From the NCBI GenBank assembly GCA_000174895.1, contig ACOK01000093.1, positions 16,843 to 80,842 on the forward strand: a stretch of DNA of 64,000 nucleotides, read 5' to 3'. A program made the position numbers and the translations under genes. The first letter of the stretch is position 1; each line of letters opens with the position of its first letter. The notes under the pieces were generated by a model that ran no database searches, had not been told where the DNA came from, and worked only from the letters and a program-made list of their open reading frames with translations. Shown piece after piece: positions 34,869 to 43,640 of the stretch. The stretch comes from Ruminococcus flavefaciens FD-1. Lineage in GTDB: Bacteria; Bacillota; Clostridia; Oscillospirales; Ruminococcaceae.

Positions 34869-36605
34869 TTACAGCTTCCAGCTTGCCGCTTTCTGTCTGT
34901 CCGTTACAAATGTACGATAAATACCGTCCTGCTGCATGAGTTCAGCGTGCTTGCCCTGCTGCACGATTTTACCGCCGTCAATGACGATGATCCGGTCAGC
35001 GTGTTCGACTGTTTTCAGCCGGTGTGCGATCATGATAATCGTCTTTTCTTTGGTCAGCTCCTCGATTGCCTTTGTCAGCTCCGCTTCATTTTCGGGGTCA
35101 ACATTGGCAGTCGCTTCATCAAGTATGATGATCGGGCTGTCTTTCATGATCGCTCTTGCGATGGAAATGCGCTGCTTTTCGCCGCCGGAGAGACTTGTGC
35201 CGCCCTCACCGATCACGGTTTCATAGCCCTCAGGCAGGCTCATGATAAAGTCATGGCAGCGTGCCTTTTTCGCTGCTGCAATAACTTTTTCCATCGGCGC
35301 ATCCGGCTCGCCAAAGCGGATATTGTTCGCAATCGTATCTTCAAACAGATACACCCGCTGGAACACAAAGCTGAAATTCCGCATCAGGCTGTCAAAGCTG
35401 TACTCCTTCACATTTCTGCCGCCGAGCAGTACCTCGCCGCTTTTCACATCCCAGAAGCGTGCCATGAGATTGGTCAATGTGGTCTTTCCGCCGCCGGACG
35501 GCCCGACGATCGCCGTTGTAGTTTTCTCAGGAATGTTCAGATCAACGCCGTCTATGATCGTTCTGTTCTCGTAAGCGAATGTAACATTTTTCAGCGCAAT
35601 GTCGTGGCTTGCCGGTGTGATTTCTTCGCCCTCAATATCCATTTCCGGAATGGCAAGGATCTCATTCGCCTGATCAACACAGATCGAAACACTGCGGATC
35701 AGTGCCGAGAATCCGGCCATCACATCCAGGCTCTCATAGATCATAAAAGAGCTGATCGTCATCATGATGCAGTAGAGCAGCGACATACTGCCGCTGATGT
35801 AGAAATAGACGGATGCAGCACACATCAGAACGCCGGTCAGCTTTGTGACGATCTCCTGCAAGGTGATATACGGGATCACAGCGAACTCAAGATGCGTGTC
35901 GCCGTTCTGCTTTGCCTTGATCGCCGCCTCCAGCTTCTTTGCACGATTGCTGACGAGGTTGTAATTCTTAACCTCTGCGATGCCCTGGATGAACTCGATG
36001 ACTGCGGCAACAAGGTCTCTGTTCGCTTTCTGCTGAGCCGGTGCGCCCCTTCGTGTTGCTTTCTGCATCGCACCGTTGATCAGCGCATAGATACCGACAC
36101 CTACGGTCAGAAGCAGCCCGATGCGCCAGTCAAAAACAAAGACGAATGCCGTGAGCACGATTGTCGTCAGAATGCCCTGTGTTGTCAGCATAACCACTCT
36201 TGTTGCCACATCGGAAAGCGCTTCCATTGTGTTTGTGGTCACGCTGGTGATATGTCCGAGACTGTTATCATTGAAATAACCCATCGGCAGATAGCGCAGA
36301 TGCTCCGCAATTTCAATACGCTTGTTGGAGCAGGAATGATAGCCCGCTTCGGTTTGCAGCATCGTTGTTTTCAGGTTGATCAGCAGCTGCCCGAGCACCG
36401 ATGCAGCAAGGATTGCAGCCGCAGCCCAGATGTTTTTGTTCGTCATATTCCCGTCCAGAATGCCCATGACAATGACGCCGATTGCCGAAATGCGCAGTGC
36501 CGCAAAGATCGCCTTGACCGTGCCAAGCCCGATCGCCAGATACAGCTTCTTTCGGTCTTCTTCATTGCAGAAATCAAAAAATCGTTTGAGTGTCGTAAAC
36601 ATCAT
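34869..36605 (-). CDS. ABC exporter half-transporter (ATPase + permease), second gene
   Basis: 578 residues. Six-helix exporter domain about 15-310, nucleotide-binding domain with Walker A GPSGGGKTT, signature LSGGEKQRISIARA, Walker B IIILDEATANVD and switch His (MIAHRL). The ATG at 36605 overlaps the stop of the upstream half-transporter, behind AAAGGAGG. The two halves form a heterodimer. In related Clostridia this pair neighbours MptD-type ECF genes, which here lie 11.5 kb away on the other strand. Confidence 0.9.
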   Translation of the reverse strand: MMFTTLKRFFDFCNEEDRKKLYLAIGLGTVKAIFAALRISAIGVIVMGILDGNMTNKNIWAAAAILAASVLGQLLINLKTTMLQTEAGYHSCSNKRIEIAEHLRYLPMGYFNDNSLGHITSVTTNTMEALSDVATRVVMLTTQGILTTIVLTAFVFVFDWRIGLLLTVGVGIYALINGAMQKATRRGAPAQQKANRDLVAAVIEFIQGIAEVKNYNLVSNRAKKLEAAIKAKQNGDTHLEFAVIPYITLQEIVTKLTGVLMCAASVYFYISGSMSLLYCIMMTISSFMIYESLDVMAGFSALIRSVSICVDQANEILAIPEMDIEGEEITPASHDIALKNVTFAYENRTIIDGVDLNIPEKTTTAIVGPSGGGKTTLTNLMARFWDVKSGEVLLGGRNVKEYSFDSLMRNFSFVFQRVYLFEDTIANNIRFGEPDAPMEKVIAAAKKARCHDFIMSLPEGYETVIGEGGTSLSGGEKQRISIARAIMKDSPIIILDEATANVDPENEAELTKAIEELTKEKTIIMIAHRLKTVEHADRIIVIDGGKIVQQGKHAELMQQDGIYRTFVTDRQKAASWKL

Positions 36606-38362
36606 GCACCCTCCTTTACTGCCATGTGCGTTTCCCACATCTGCCGATACAGCGGCGAATCTGCAAGCAATTCATCTTGCGTGCCAACCGCTTCGACTGT
36701 GCCGTTATTGATCAGAATGATCTGATCGGCAGAGGCGATCGTGGACAGCCTGTGCGCAATGACAAGCAGCGTTTTGCCCTGTACCAGTTTTGCAACAGAC
36801 GACTGCACCAGCGCTTCGTTTTCGGGATCCGTGTACGCTGTTGCCTCATCGAGAATGATGACCGGCGCATTTTTCAGCATTGCTCTTGCAATGGAAATGC
36901 GCTGCCGTTCACCGCCCGAAAGATGTCCGCCCGCACCGCCGACGACTGTCTGATAGCCGTGTTCCAACTGCATGATAAAGTCATGGCAGCCGCAGGCTTT
37001 TGCTGCTTGCATCACTTCATCATCAGAAGCATTCGGGTTGCCCATCCGGATATTGTCCATGATCGTTTCGTCAAAGAGATAGTTGTCCTGCGACACATAG
37101 GCGATATTTTGATTATACTGTTCCAGCGGGATATTGCGGATATCCACGCCGCCGAAGGAAATGCTGCCGCTGTCAACATCCCAGAACGATGCAATGAGCT
37201 TTGCAATCGTCGATTTTCCGGAGCCGGAAGGCCCGACCAGCGCATTGACCGTTCCCTGTCTGATATTCAGGTTGATGCCGTGCAGGATCTCCTCCTCATT
37301 GTAACCGAAATGCACATCGCGCAGCACAATATCCGTACCGTTCGGCTTTTCGGTCAGCTTCTCCGGACGGATCAGCTCGTCACGCTCCAGAATCTCCGTC
37401 GCTTCGCCGATGATCGTTCCCATTTTTGCGATGCCGTCCCAATAGGAAGCGATCGTCATGACCGGCGAAACCAGACCGAGGGAGAGGATGATCAGCATGA
37501 GCAGATCAGCACCCGAAACTGAACCGTTCATGTAAAACAGCGCACCGAACGGCAGCAGTCCGAGCAAAAAATACGGCATGATCAGCAGCGAAATATTCTG
37601 CCAGAGATTGCAGCGGCGCATCCAGTCGATGAAACAGTCCGCGCCCTCTTTTGCGGCGATGACGAATTTCTCATATGAGGTTTTCGCCTTACCGAACGCC
37701 TTGATGACTTCGATGCCGTTGATATATTCGACAGCGGTATCGTTCAGGCGCTTTGTTTTGACCACGCAGTTTTCATAGCTTTCCTTGCTGCCGACCATCA
37801 TCAGCATAAAAAATGCCGCGCCGACCGGCACGCAGATCAGGGAGATCAGCGTCAGCTTCCAGTTGATCGTCATCATGTAAATGATGAGTGCGACCGGAAC
37901 GAATGCAGAGGACAGCACCTCCGGAATGATGTGTGCCAGCGTGGTTTCAATGGAATCTACACGCTCACAGATGATGTTTTTATAGGTACCGCTGGACTGT
38001 GACAGCACCGAACCGAGCGGCAGCTTTGACAGTTTTTCTGTAAGCTGACGACGGATATTGGCAAGCACCTCAAAGGTCGCTGCGTGTGAAAGCGTCGTTG
38101 AAAATGCATGACAGATACGGCACAGCAGCCAGAACACTGCCATTTTGATGATGCTTGCAGTCAGCAGCGACATATCCTTCTCCAGTGTGCCTGCGTGCAT
38201 CTCCAGCAGCTTGCCCACAATATCCGCCATATACAGATACGGCATCAGCCCGAACACGACCTTGCACATTGCCAGAATGACACTCAATATGTAATTTGGC
38301 TTCTTCTGCCCTGCGAATTCGATCACCCAACTGATCGCAGAGCGTTTCTTTGTTTGTTCCAT
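36602..38362 (-). CDS. ABC exporter half-transporter (ATPase + permease), first gene
   Basis: 586 residues. Exporter domain to about 320, Walker A GPSGSGKST, signature LSGGERQRISIARA, Walker B VIILDEATAYTD (a Tyr-Thr after the Glu-Ala-Thr rather than Asn-Val) and VIAHRLST. AAGGAGGAG precedes the ATG at 38362. Cotranscribed with the TetR gene 58 bases upstream, which likely controls it. Substrate unknown; drug-like or siderophore-like compounds are typical. Confidence 0.9.
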   Translation of the reverse strand: MEQTKKRSAISWVIEFAGQKKPNYILSVILAMCKVVFGLMPYLYMADIVGKLLEMHAGTLEKDMSLLTASIIKMAVFWLLCRICHAFSTTLSHAATFEVLANIRRQLTEKLSKLPLGSVLSQSSGTYKNIICERVDSIETTLAHIIPEVLSSAFVPVALIIYMMTINWKLTLISLICVPVGAAFFMLMMVGSKESYENCVVKTKRLNDTAVEYINGIEVIKAFGKAKTSYEKFVIAAKEGADCFIDWMRRCNLWQNISLLIMPYFLLGLLPFGALFYMNGSVSGADLLMLIILSLGLVSPVMTIASYWDGIAKMGTIIGEATEILERDELIRPEKLTEKPNGTDIVLRDVHFGYNEEEILHGINLNIRQGTVNALVGPSGSGKSTIAKLIASFWDVDSGSISFGGVDIRNIPLEQYNQNIAYVSQDNYLFDETIMDNIRMGNPNASDDEVMQAAKACGCHDFIMQLEHGYQTVVGGAGGHLSGGERQRISIARAMLKNAPVIILDEATAYTDPENEALVQSSVAKLVQGKTLLVIAHRLSTIASADQIILINNGTVEAVGTQDELLADSPLYRQMWETHMAVKEGA

Positions 38363-38420
38363 CAAAACTCCTCCTTTATGTATTAGCAATCGCTAACCCT
38401 ATCCCAAAAGATAAACGGCA

Positions 38421-39038
38421 TTAAATGCCGAGTATCTTTTTCCAGCCTGCCGAAAAGAACGCATCCAGCGTTTCCGCATAGTGCATCGCTTCCTCGCGGC
38501 TGAAATCGTGGATTACTGCCTCGAACAGTGCCGAGACATTCGCCGTCACCAGCATATGAAATTCCTGCTGTGAGAGCTCGTTGACGGTCATGTTATACTG
38601 CTTCATGCGCTCAAAATAGTCAAGCGTCGAGCGTTCCTCCAGCAGCGCCATATCGTGAACAAAGCTCTCAAATCTGGTTCCCTGCGAACGGCAGATCAGC
38701 AGCTTGAATGCTTCAAAGTGATCATAGATGAAGCACATCAGCCACTTGGTCTCGCTTTCGCTCTCATTCCAGAGCTGCTGCACATCCCCGCATTTCATGA
38801 CCTCGTAGCCCTGTTCAACAAACGCCTGATAATTAGCCATTAACTCGTCGATCGTCGGTTCTACAAGTGCTGCAAACATTTCCTCTTTGTTCGGAAAATG
38901 GCGGTACAGTGCGCCGACCGTCAGCCCGACCCCAGATGCGATCCTACGCATAGATGCGCTCTCAAAGCCGTATTCCATAAATTCTCTGACTGCGGCGGAT
39001 ATGATTTTTTCGTGCGCTTCGGTTTTATCTCTCGGCAT
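38421..39038 (-). CDS. TetR/AcrR-family regulator
   Basis: 205 residues. N-terminal helix-turn-helix (IISAAVREFMEYGFESASM, then VGALYRHFPNKEEMF) and an all-helical ligand domain. The ATG at 39038 is chosen because GAAGGGGG spaces correctly to it. First gene of the ABC exporter operon. Two palindromes flank its promoter. Confidence 0.9.
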   Translation of the reverse strand: MPRDKTEAHEKIISAAVREFMEYGFESASMRRIASGVGLTVGALYRHFPNKEEMFAALVEPTIDELMANYQAFVEQGYEVMKCGDVQQLWNESESETKWLMCFIYDHFEAFKLLICRSQGTRFESFVHDMALLEERSTLDYFERMKQYNMTVNELSQQEFHMLVTANVSALFEAVIHDFSREEAMHYAETLDAFFSAGWKKILGI

Positions 39039-39061
39039 AAGCATACCCCCTTCATCGTTAA

Positions 39062-39130
39062 TGAACACTGTTCACATATATAGAATATCACAATTCAGGT
39101 GGCTTGTCAAGATGCGTAAACAATGTTTAC
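39062..39130 (-). promoter_or_regulatory. promoter and candidate TetR operators
   Basis: On the minus strand, TTGACA (39110-39105) and TATTCT with a 17-base spacer. TGAACA-C-TGTTCA (39062-39074) lies after the -10 and GTAAACAATGTTTAC (39116-39130) just before the -35. Both dyads share an AACA...TGTT core, fitting autorepression. Confidence 0.65.
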
Positions 39131-40436
39131 TAACATAGCACAAAATCGTTATGAACCGGATCAAGGATATCGGCATTAATAACAAATAGCACCGCCTTCC
39201 AAGTTGATCTCTGAAAGCGGTGCTTTTGTATATGACTGTTTTAGTACTTTTATCGGTATGTACTGCTACTGGTATAGTGTTACTATTTGGAACGGGGATA
39301 GTTGTGCGGTAGTTCGAGTGTCCCAGCCACTCCTGTATCTCTTTCATCGGCACTCCGTTTGCAAGAAGCAGACTGGCACAGCTATGTCGAAGGTCATGAT
39401 AGCGTATATGCTTCAAACCGTTTTCTTTCAGAAGCTCACTAAATTTTGCCGTGACATAGTTTGGTCTGAGAAGCTGACCTATCTCATTCACGCAGACGTA
39501 GTCATCGTATTCGTGAACGTAGGAATTTCCGCATAAACGGCGCTGCTCGTCCTGGTGGAGCTTCAGCCGCCGCAGTGCCATTGCCACTTCCTTCATCAGC
39601 GGAAGTATCCTGTTGCTGGACTCCGTTTTCATTTTGTCGTGCCCGACTGTCCGGTATTTGCCGTCTACCTTCTGCTCCACGACCTTGTGAGCAATACGGA
39701 TAGTGCCGTTCCCGAAGTCGATATTGCTCCACTTGATACCAAGGACCTCGCTGCGGCGAAGTCCGTAATATGCAGCAAGAAGCACGGGAATGTATATCTC
39801 GCTCTCTTTCGCAGCACGGAACAGTTCCGTCAGCTCCGACTGATTATAGTATGCTCCGCGGTACTTCTCAGCCTTTGGACGGTCGGCGAAATCACAGGGA
39901 TTGCTGTCAATGTACTGGTGCTTCATAAGAAAGCTGTATGCGGAATGTATCAGTCCGTGATACCTCTGCTGAGAAGCACCTTTCAGTCCCTGCTTAGCAA
40001 GGTAAGCGTAGAACTCGTTCAGATCCTCTCCTGTGAGATCATAAACGGTAGTTCCTCGGCTCTCGAAGAACGTCCGTATCCTTCCGCCACAGAGCTGTCT
40101 GTAACCGTCAATAGTAGTCGGCTGGAGCTTCACAGACGAGTGGTCGATCCATTCTTCGATGTATAAAAACAGGGGCAGAGCCATTATCCGGCTCTGCTCC
40201 TTTATAAACTGCTCGGGGTGCTTCATCTTTGAGATAACTTTCAGTGCCGCCTGCTGTTTCTTGTTGTAAGCTACAAGCAGCTCGTCGAGGAAGGATTTCG
40301 CAGCTTTCTTATTACCTCTGATCTCATATCCCGTGGATACCCATTTCTGTTTTCGTTTACCTGTGTGGTCGTATAAATTCAGCACAGCATAGTACTTGCC
40401 GCGCTTGGTTTGCAGACTTCCTGTCACATTTTTCAT
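39072..40436 (-). pseudogene. tyrosine recombinase lacking its catalytic tyrosine
   Basis: The frame from the ATG at 40436 (AAGGAGG, 4-base overlap with the Xis gene) has a normal arm-binding and core-binding half. It carries Arg (YYGLRRSE), HDLRHS and LGHSNYRTT. After RTT the expected segment with the Tyr nucleophile is replaced by an unrelated 70-residue tail. An int-type terminator hairpin lies inside that tail (about 39186-39230), so the true 3' end has been lost. Relatives use tRNA or other sites together with the adjacent Xis. Probably inactive. Confidence 0.7.
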
Positions 40437-40651
40437 AGGCAGCACCTCCTTGCTCCGAGTATGTATTCAATAACTTTTATCTTCGGTATCCTTATATTTT
40501 TACCGACTTTAAAGCTCTGTATCTCGCCGCTGCTTACTAATTCATAAGCAGCATGGCGGCCTACCGACAGCATTTTCATCAGCTGCGAAACACTCACCAC
40601 GTCGGGATAATCGGTAAACATCTTGTCGTACATCTTTTCAATATCTGCCAA
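40433..40651 (-). CDS. excisionase-like DNA-binding protein (72 aa)
   Basis: A MerR/HTH_17 winged helix (VVSVSQLMKMLSVGRHAAYE, then GEIQSFKVGKNIRIPK). Directly upstream of and coupled to the truncated integrase. A longer homologue with the same MKML-x-VGR helix lies at 62626. Would set excision direction. Confidence 0.85.
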   Translation of the reverse strand: MADIEKMYDKMFTDYPDVVSVSQLMKMLSVGRHAAYELVSSGEIQSFKVGKNIRIPKIKVIEYILGARRCCL

Positions 40652-40734
40652 TAGCTAACACCTCTCTTTAATATTCTAAACATGATCATTATCATTGAAT
40701 TGTTCATTTTAACTTTCTCCTTTTTGATAAAGTA

Positions 40735-40761
40735 AAAGGGTACGTTTTTAGCGTACCCTTT
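40735..40761 (-). terminator. terminator of the DUF6809-like gene
   Basis: AAGGGTACG / CGTACCCTT, followed by T-rich sequence on the minus strand. It separates the mobilization side from xis-int. Confidence 0.8.
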
Positions 40762-40780
40762 CCATTTGATTGTTAGGATT

Positions 40781-41059
40781 TTATTTCAGGTTCTCGCTCC
40801 TGCCGAACAGCACATCAATTATCAGTTCGGTGCAGTCGCGGAAACCTTGTATGTAGCTCTCCGCTACCATTATCTCGGACAACATTCCCTGCATATCCGT
40901 TATGTTGTTCAGTAGCTTCTTATCGTCAGCCGATAGCCTTTTCTCCAATGTGTCGCACATTTCGAGCAGCTCCAGACTTCGCTTTGCATAGTCGGAGTCC
41001 TTCCTTACATCGTGCTGACACGGTATGACGTTTCCGTAGTATATATCCTGCAACTTCAT
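40781..41059 (-). CDS. DUF6809-like small helical protein (92 aa)
   Basis: The ATG at 41059 follows AGGAGGTGA. MKLQDIYYGNVIPCQ, then three helices and ESYIQGFRDCTELIID fit the small DUF6809-type proteins found beside mobilization genes; the family number is from memory. An in-frame upstream extension to 41197 has no ribosome site. Function unknown. Confidence 0.65.
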   Translation of the reverse strand: MKLQDIYYGNVIPCQHDVRKDSDYAKRSLELLEMCDTLEKRLSADDKKLLNNITDMQGMLSEIMVAESYIQGFRDCTELIIDVLFGRSENLK

Positions 41060-41195
41060 CGCTGCGGTCACCTCCTGACCAACAATCATACCACAGCTCG
41101 ATGTCGGAATCCATTCACCAGACCTGATGAAAACTGCCTGTTGAAATGGAGCAGAAGCAACATAAGGATATAGTGCTTCACGATACCCTTGCCGC

Positions 41196-41738
41196 AAAGG
41201 GTGTCACGTTTCATGACACCCTTTTGGGGGATGAGCTGGAGTCACGTTTCGTTACTCCATAGTCTGACCGAACGAAATGTTCTGTCAGCTCATACTTTCC
41301 GTTATGGATGATATGCAGGTGCTGCCGTTTTAGCAACGCCTGTCGGTACTGAACAAACCGTTCTGCACCTGCAAAGGGATGAACGTTTCGTTCACACCCG
41401 CCCCGAATCAGGGCGAGTGCAGGACGGTGAACGAATTGTTCACCGTTAGCTGCCGTCGTGTTTCCATACATCAGGTCTGTCCGTTTTGGACACCCCTTTG
41501 CTGAGTCTGCGATTTGCCGACTCAGGTGGCGAGGTGGCGATTCACCACCCCATCGTCATGATGGGATATTTCATCCCACCATTCCGAATTTCCATTTCGG
41601 GAACTCGCTCCCGAGGTAGTACTGAGTGCGGTCCTGTTTTGGGACTTCATCTCTCAGGACCGCTTCGGTAGTCGAGCTACAAATAATAACTCACGGACGT
41701 TTCCCCCTGAGTTAGTTGAGTCCCTGATTCAGGGAGTC
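41196..41738. repeat. array of about 14 short hairpins with CGTTTCG-like loops
   Basis: No gene is present. Instead, closely spaced perfect or near-perfect dyads run through the whole stretch, for example 41196-41224 (11-bp stem), 41264-41288, 41376-41399, 41424-41446 (9-bp stem, loop GAATT), 41501-41525, 41562-41578, 41628-41663, 41687-41714 and 41721-41735. Stem sequences differ from one another, but loops recur as GTTTC, GAAAT, GTTTT and GATTT variants. It lies just downstream of the relaxase. It could be a structured RNA, an oriT-type region, or a set of protein-binding hairpins. Confidence 0.7.
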
Positions 41739-41743
41739 ATAGC

Positions 41744-43075
41744 TTATCCCATGTGTATTCCGTGAGCTTCCTTTCGCTCTCGTTCCTCGGCGAGAGCCTT
41801 GCGGTCAACGTGCTCACGTGCGTATTCGGTATCGTCATTAGGCTCAGGCTCGTCCTCAATTATCGAAGCCAGAGCCGCAATGCCACCGACGATATCAGGT
41901 GCAGCACTTCTATCAGCACCACCAGTCGGAGCAGTCTGAAGCCGTGCTTTCTGCTCTGCTCGTCTGAGCATTTCAGCTGCGATAAGGTCTGCTCGTTCAG
42001 CCTCCCAGCCTGTGAGACGAGGTCCTTCGCCGCCTGTTCCAGCTTCGACACCTCTGCCGTCACGTTTTGTGACGTCTGCTCCTGAATCTCCTTCCCCTGT
42101 TCCAGCAGCTGATTGTATATCGTCCGCTGATTTTGCAGGTACTGTTTCATCTGTGCATATTTCATTGTCTCGTCTGTCTGAGCCTTGACATCGAACATCG
42201 CATCTGTCAGAAGTTTCAGCTGTGATATCAACGCCAGCCAGTTGTGTTCCTGGACGCAGACCATAGTTGGTATGTCCTGTGCCTCCTGCATATTCTGCTT
42301 GGAGGCTTCTTTCGCTTCTTCGTATTTCGAATTCATATTCCATATTCTCCTTCCTATATTTTCGCTTCGTGAAGCTTGTTGTCACGGCATATTCTGCCGT
42401 TGGGACAGGTGTATGTGGATGTACTTTCGGCTGTCCTTCCCATTTCACATCGTAGCCACACTGCTTCATGTAGAAGCGGAATTGCTTCTTTGATTTTGCT
42501 CTTTTCATGACCATGTCAATGGTATTGGAGAGAGTCATTTTCCAGCTCTCACCTCGCATTGCAACTCGATACTCGCCGTTAGTCACACCGTTGCTCTGCT
42601 TGTGTATCTCAGGTTTGCTGAGAGTTGTTACACCGTACTTCTGACAAATTTCATCGCTGAGCTGCCGCAGGTCTCGCAGTGTAAACTTGTTGGAGTGGTA
42701 CTTCAAACCTGTCTCAGCGTTGACCGCATTGAGTACGAAGTGCGAGTGTATATGGTCAGCGTCGGTATGAGTAGCAACTACAACTTCGTGTCCCGGGAAT
42801 GCTCTCTCCGCAAACTCAACTGCTATCTTGTGAGCAAGTGCAGGCTCTATCTTGTATCCGCTCGGGTGAGACTGAACGAAGTGATAGTAACGCACTCCGT
42901 CAGTCTTGTTGTACATCTCTCTTGTGTTTTTGAACTCTTGATAGGCTGTGGGCAGCGAACAGTTGAGAGCCGTCACATATTTCTTGCCCTCGGTCTTGTC
43001 ATCTTGACAGATGTAGTCGAGACTCTTCTTTCCGCCGCCACCGCCTTTGGTGCTAATCGCTGTGACCGTCGCCAC
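41744..43075 (-). CDS. MobA/VirD2-like relaxase with a local frame swap
   Basis: 443 codons from a GTG at 43075 (GAGGGA; stop-start overlap with mobC). The N-terminal 200 residues form a MOBP-type relaxase with the three-His motif HTDADHIHSHFVLN, and an early Tyr is the likely nicking residue. Between 42424 and 42363 the family-typical YTCPNGRICRDNKLHEAK sits in another frame. One missing base (AAA at 42425-42427) and one extra A (42359-42362) compensate, so the open frame survives with about 21 scrambled residues. The C-terminal part encloses the mobB-like gene in a second frame. It nicks oriT to start transfer. Confidence 0.75.
   Translation of the reverse strand: MATVTAISTKGGGGGKKSLDYICQDDKTEGKKYVTALNCSLPTAYQEFKNTREMYNKTDGVRYYHFVQSHPSGYKIEPALAHKIAVEFAERAFPGHEVVVATHTDADHIHSHFVLNAVNAETGLKYHSNKFTLRDLRQLSDEICQKYGVTTLSKPEIHKQSNGVTNGEYRVAMRGESWKMTLSNTIDMVMKRAKSKKQFRFYMKQCGYDVKWEGQPKVHPHTPVPTAEYAVTTSFTKRKYRKENMEYEFEIRRSERSLQAEYAGGTGHTNYGLRPGTQLAGVDITAETSDRCDVRCQGSDRRDNEICTDETVPAKSADDIQSAAGTGEGDSGADVTKRDGRGVEAGTGGEGPRLTGWEAERADLIAAEMLRRAEQKARLQTAPTGGADRSAAPDIVGGIAALASIIEDEPEPNDDTEYAREHVDRKALAEERERKEAHGIHMG
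41860..42336 (-). CDS. mobB-like coiled-coil protein nested in the relaxase gene
   Basis: 158 residues in the alternate frame, with AAGGAG before the ATG. Long coiled coil (QTDETMKYAQMKQYLQNQR, then KLEQAAKDLVSQ) and a C-terminal membrane helix (LLRLVVLIEVLHLISSVAL). Full overlap with the relaxase C-terminus resembles the nested mobB of RSF1010-type plasmids. It may help couple the relaxosome to a transfer channel at the membrane. Confidence 0.6.
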   Translation of the reverse strand: MNSKYEEAKEASKQNMQEAQDIPTMVCVQEHNWLALISQLKLLTDAMFDVKAQTDETMKYAQMKQYLQNQRTIYNQLLEQGKEIQEQTSQNVTAEVSKLEQAAKDLVSQAGRLNEQTLSQLKCSDEQSRKHGFRLLRLVVLIEVLHLISSVALRLWLR

Positions 43076-43386
43076 TACTTCACCTCCCTCAGAAGCTGAC
43101 CTATCAGCTCCGTGACCTTCCTGTGCTCATCGAGAAGCGGCTGGAAGTTCACGGCAGTCAGCCTGTCCATGTTGGCAAGCGTAGCTATCTGATTCAGGTT
43201 GCGCCCGATAGCTTTCTGTTGCCGAGCTATCTCGTCAATGCCTGTTGCAACAACGATTTTCTTGCCGAGAGCACTCCTAATTACGAAGTCATTGAGCCGC
43301 AGTCCGTGCCGCTCGGCAAGCTCATGGATACGTCTGCTTTCTTCCTCTGTGCAGCGTATCGCTATGGTCGTGTTTCGTTTTCTCAT
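43075..43386 (-). CDS. mobC: MobC relaxosome protein
   Basis: 103 residues. Basic ribbon-helix-helix N-terminus (RKRNTTIAIRCTEEESRRIH) and the MobC signature near the end (IGRNLNQIATLAN). Binds oriT and opens DNA for the relaxase. Its stop overlaps the relaxase GTG by one base (TAGTG). Confidence 0.85.
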   Translation of the reverse strand: MRKRNTTIAIRCTEEESRRIHELAERHGLRLNDFVIRSALGKKIVVATGIDEIARQQKAIGRNLNQIATLANMDRLTAVNFQPLLDEHRKVTELIGQLLREVK

Positions 43387-43640
43387 GTTACCACTTCTCC
43401 TTTCTTAATGGGGGTTCGGGGTTCTCCCCGACAAGCAAGGCGGCAGGCGGAATGCCAGCTGCTATGCTTGCCAACCCAAAAGGGTTGATTTTTTCGGGTA
43501 CCGCCACTTTTTCCTATGCCGATATTATCTGTGCAGTATCGCCACACACGCTCCACGTTGTGCCACAATTGCTTTCACCGCCGCAGGTGGGATAACTACC
43601 CGATTTCTGTATCGGAGGCAAAAACGGGCGTTTTTGTGCC
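43387..43640. other. candidate oriT region
   Basis: About 250 non-coding bases between mobC and the RepA-like gene, rich in dyads: GGGGTTCGGGGTTCTCCCC (43411-43429), CAAGCA...TGCTTG (43433-43472), and GAGGC-AAAAACG / CGTTTTT-GTGCCTC (43613-43641). Position upstream of mobC-mobA is where MOBP-type oriT normally lies. The nick site cannot be named. Confidence 0.45.

Noticed and set aside
34947..36725. 592-codon open frame on the plus strand
   Set aside because: Exact antisense of two ABC exporter genes whose motifs are all intact; composition is Cys/His/Arg-rich as expected for a shadow frame.
41196..41738. CRISPR array
   Set aside because: The dyads do not share a common repeat sequence, spacing is irregular, and no cas genes are present.
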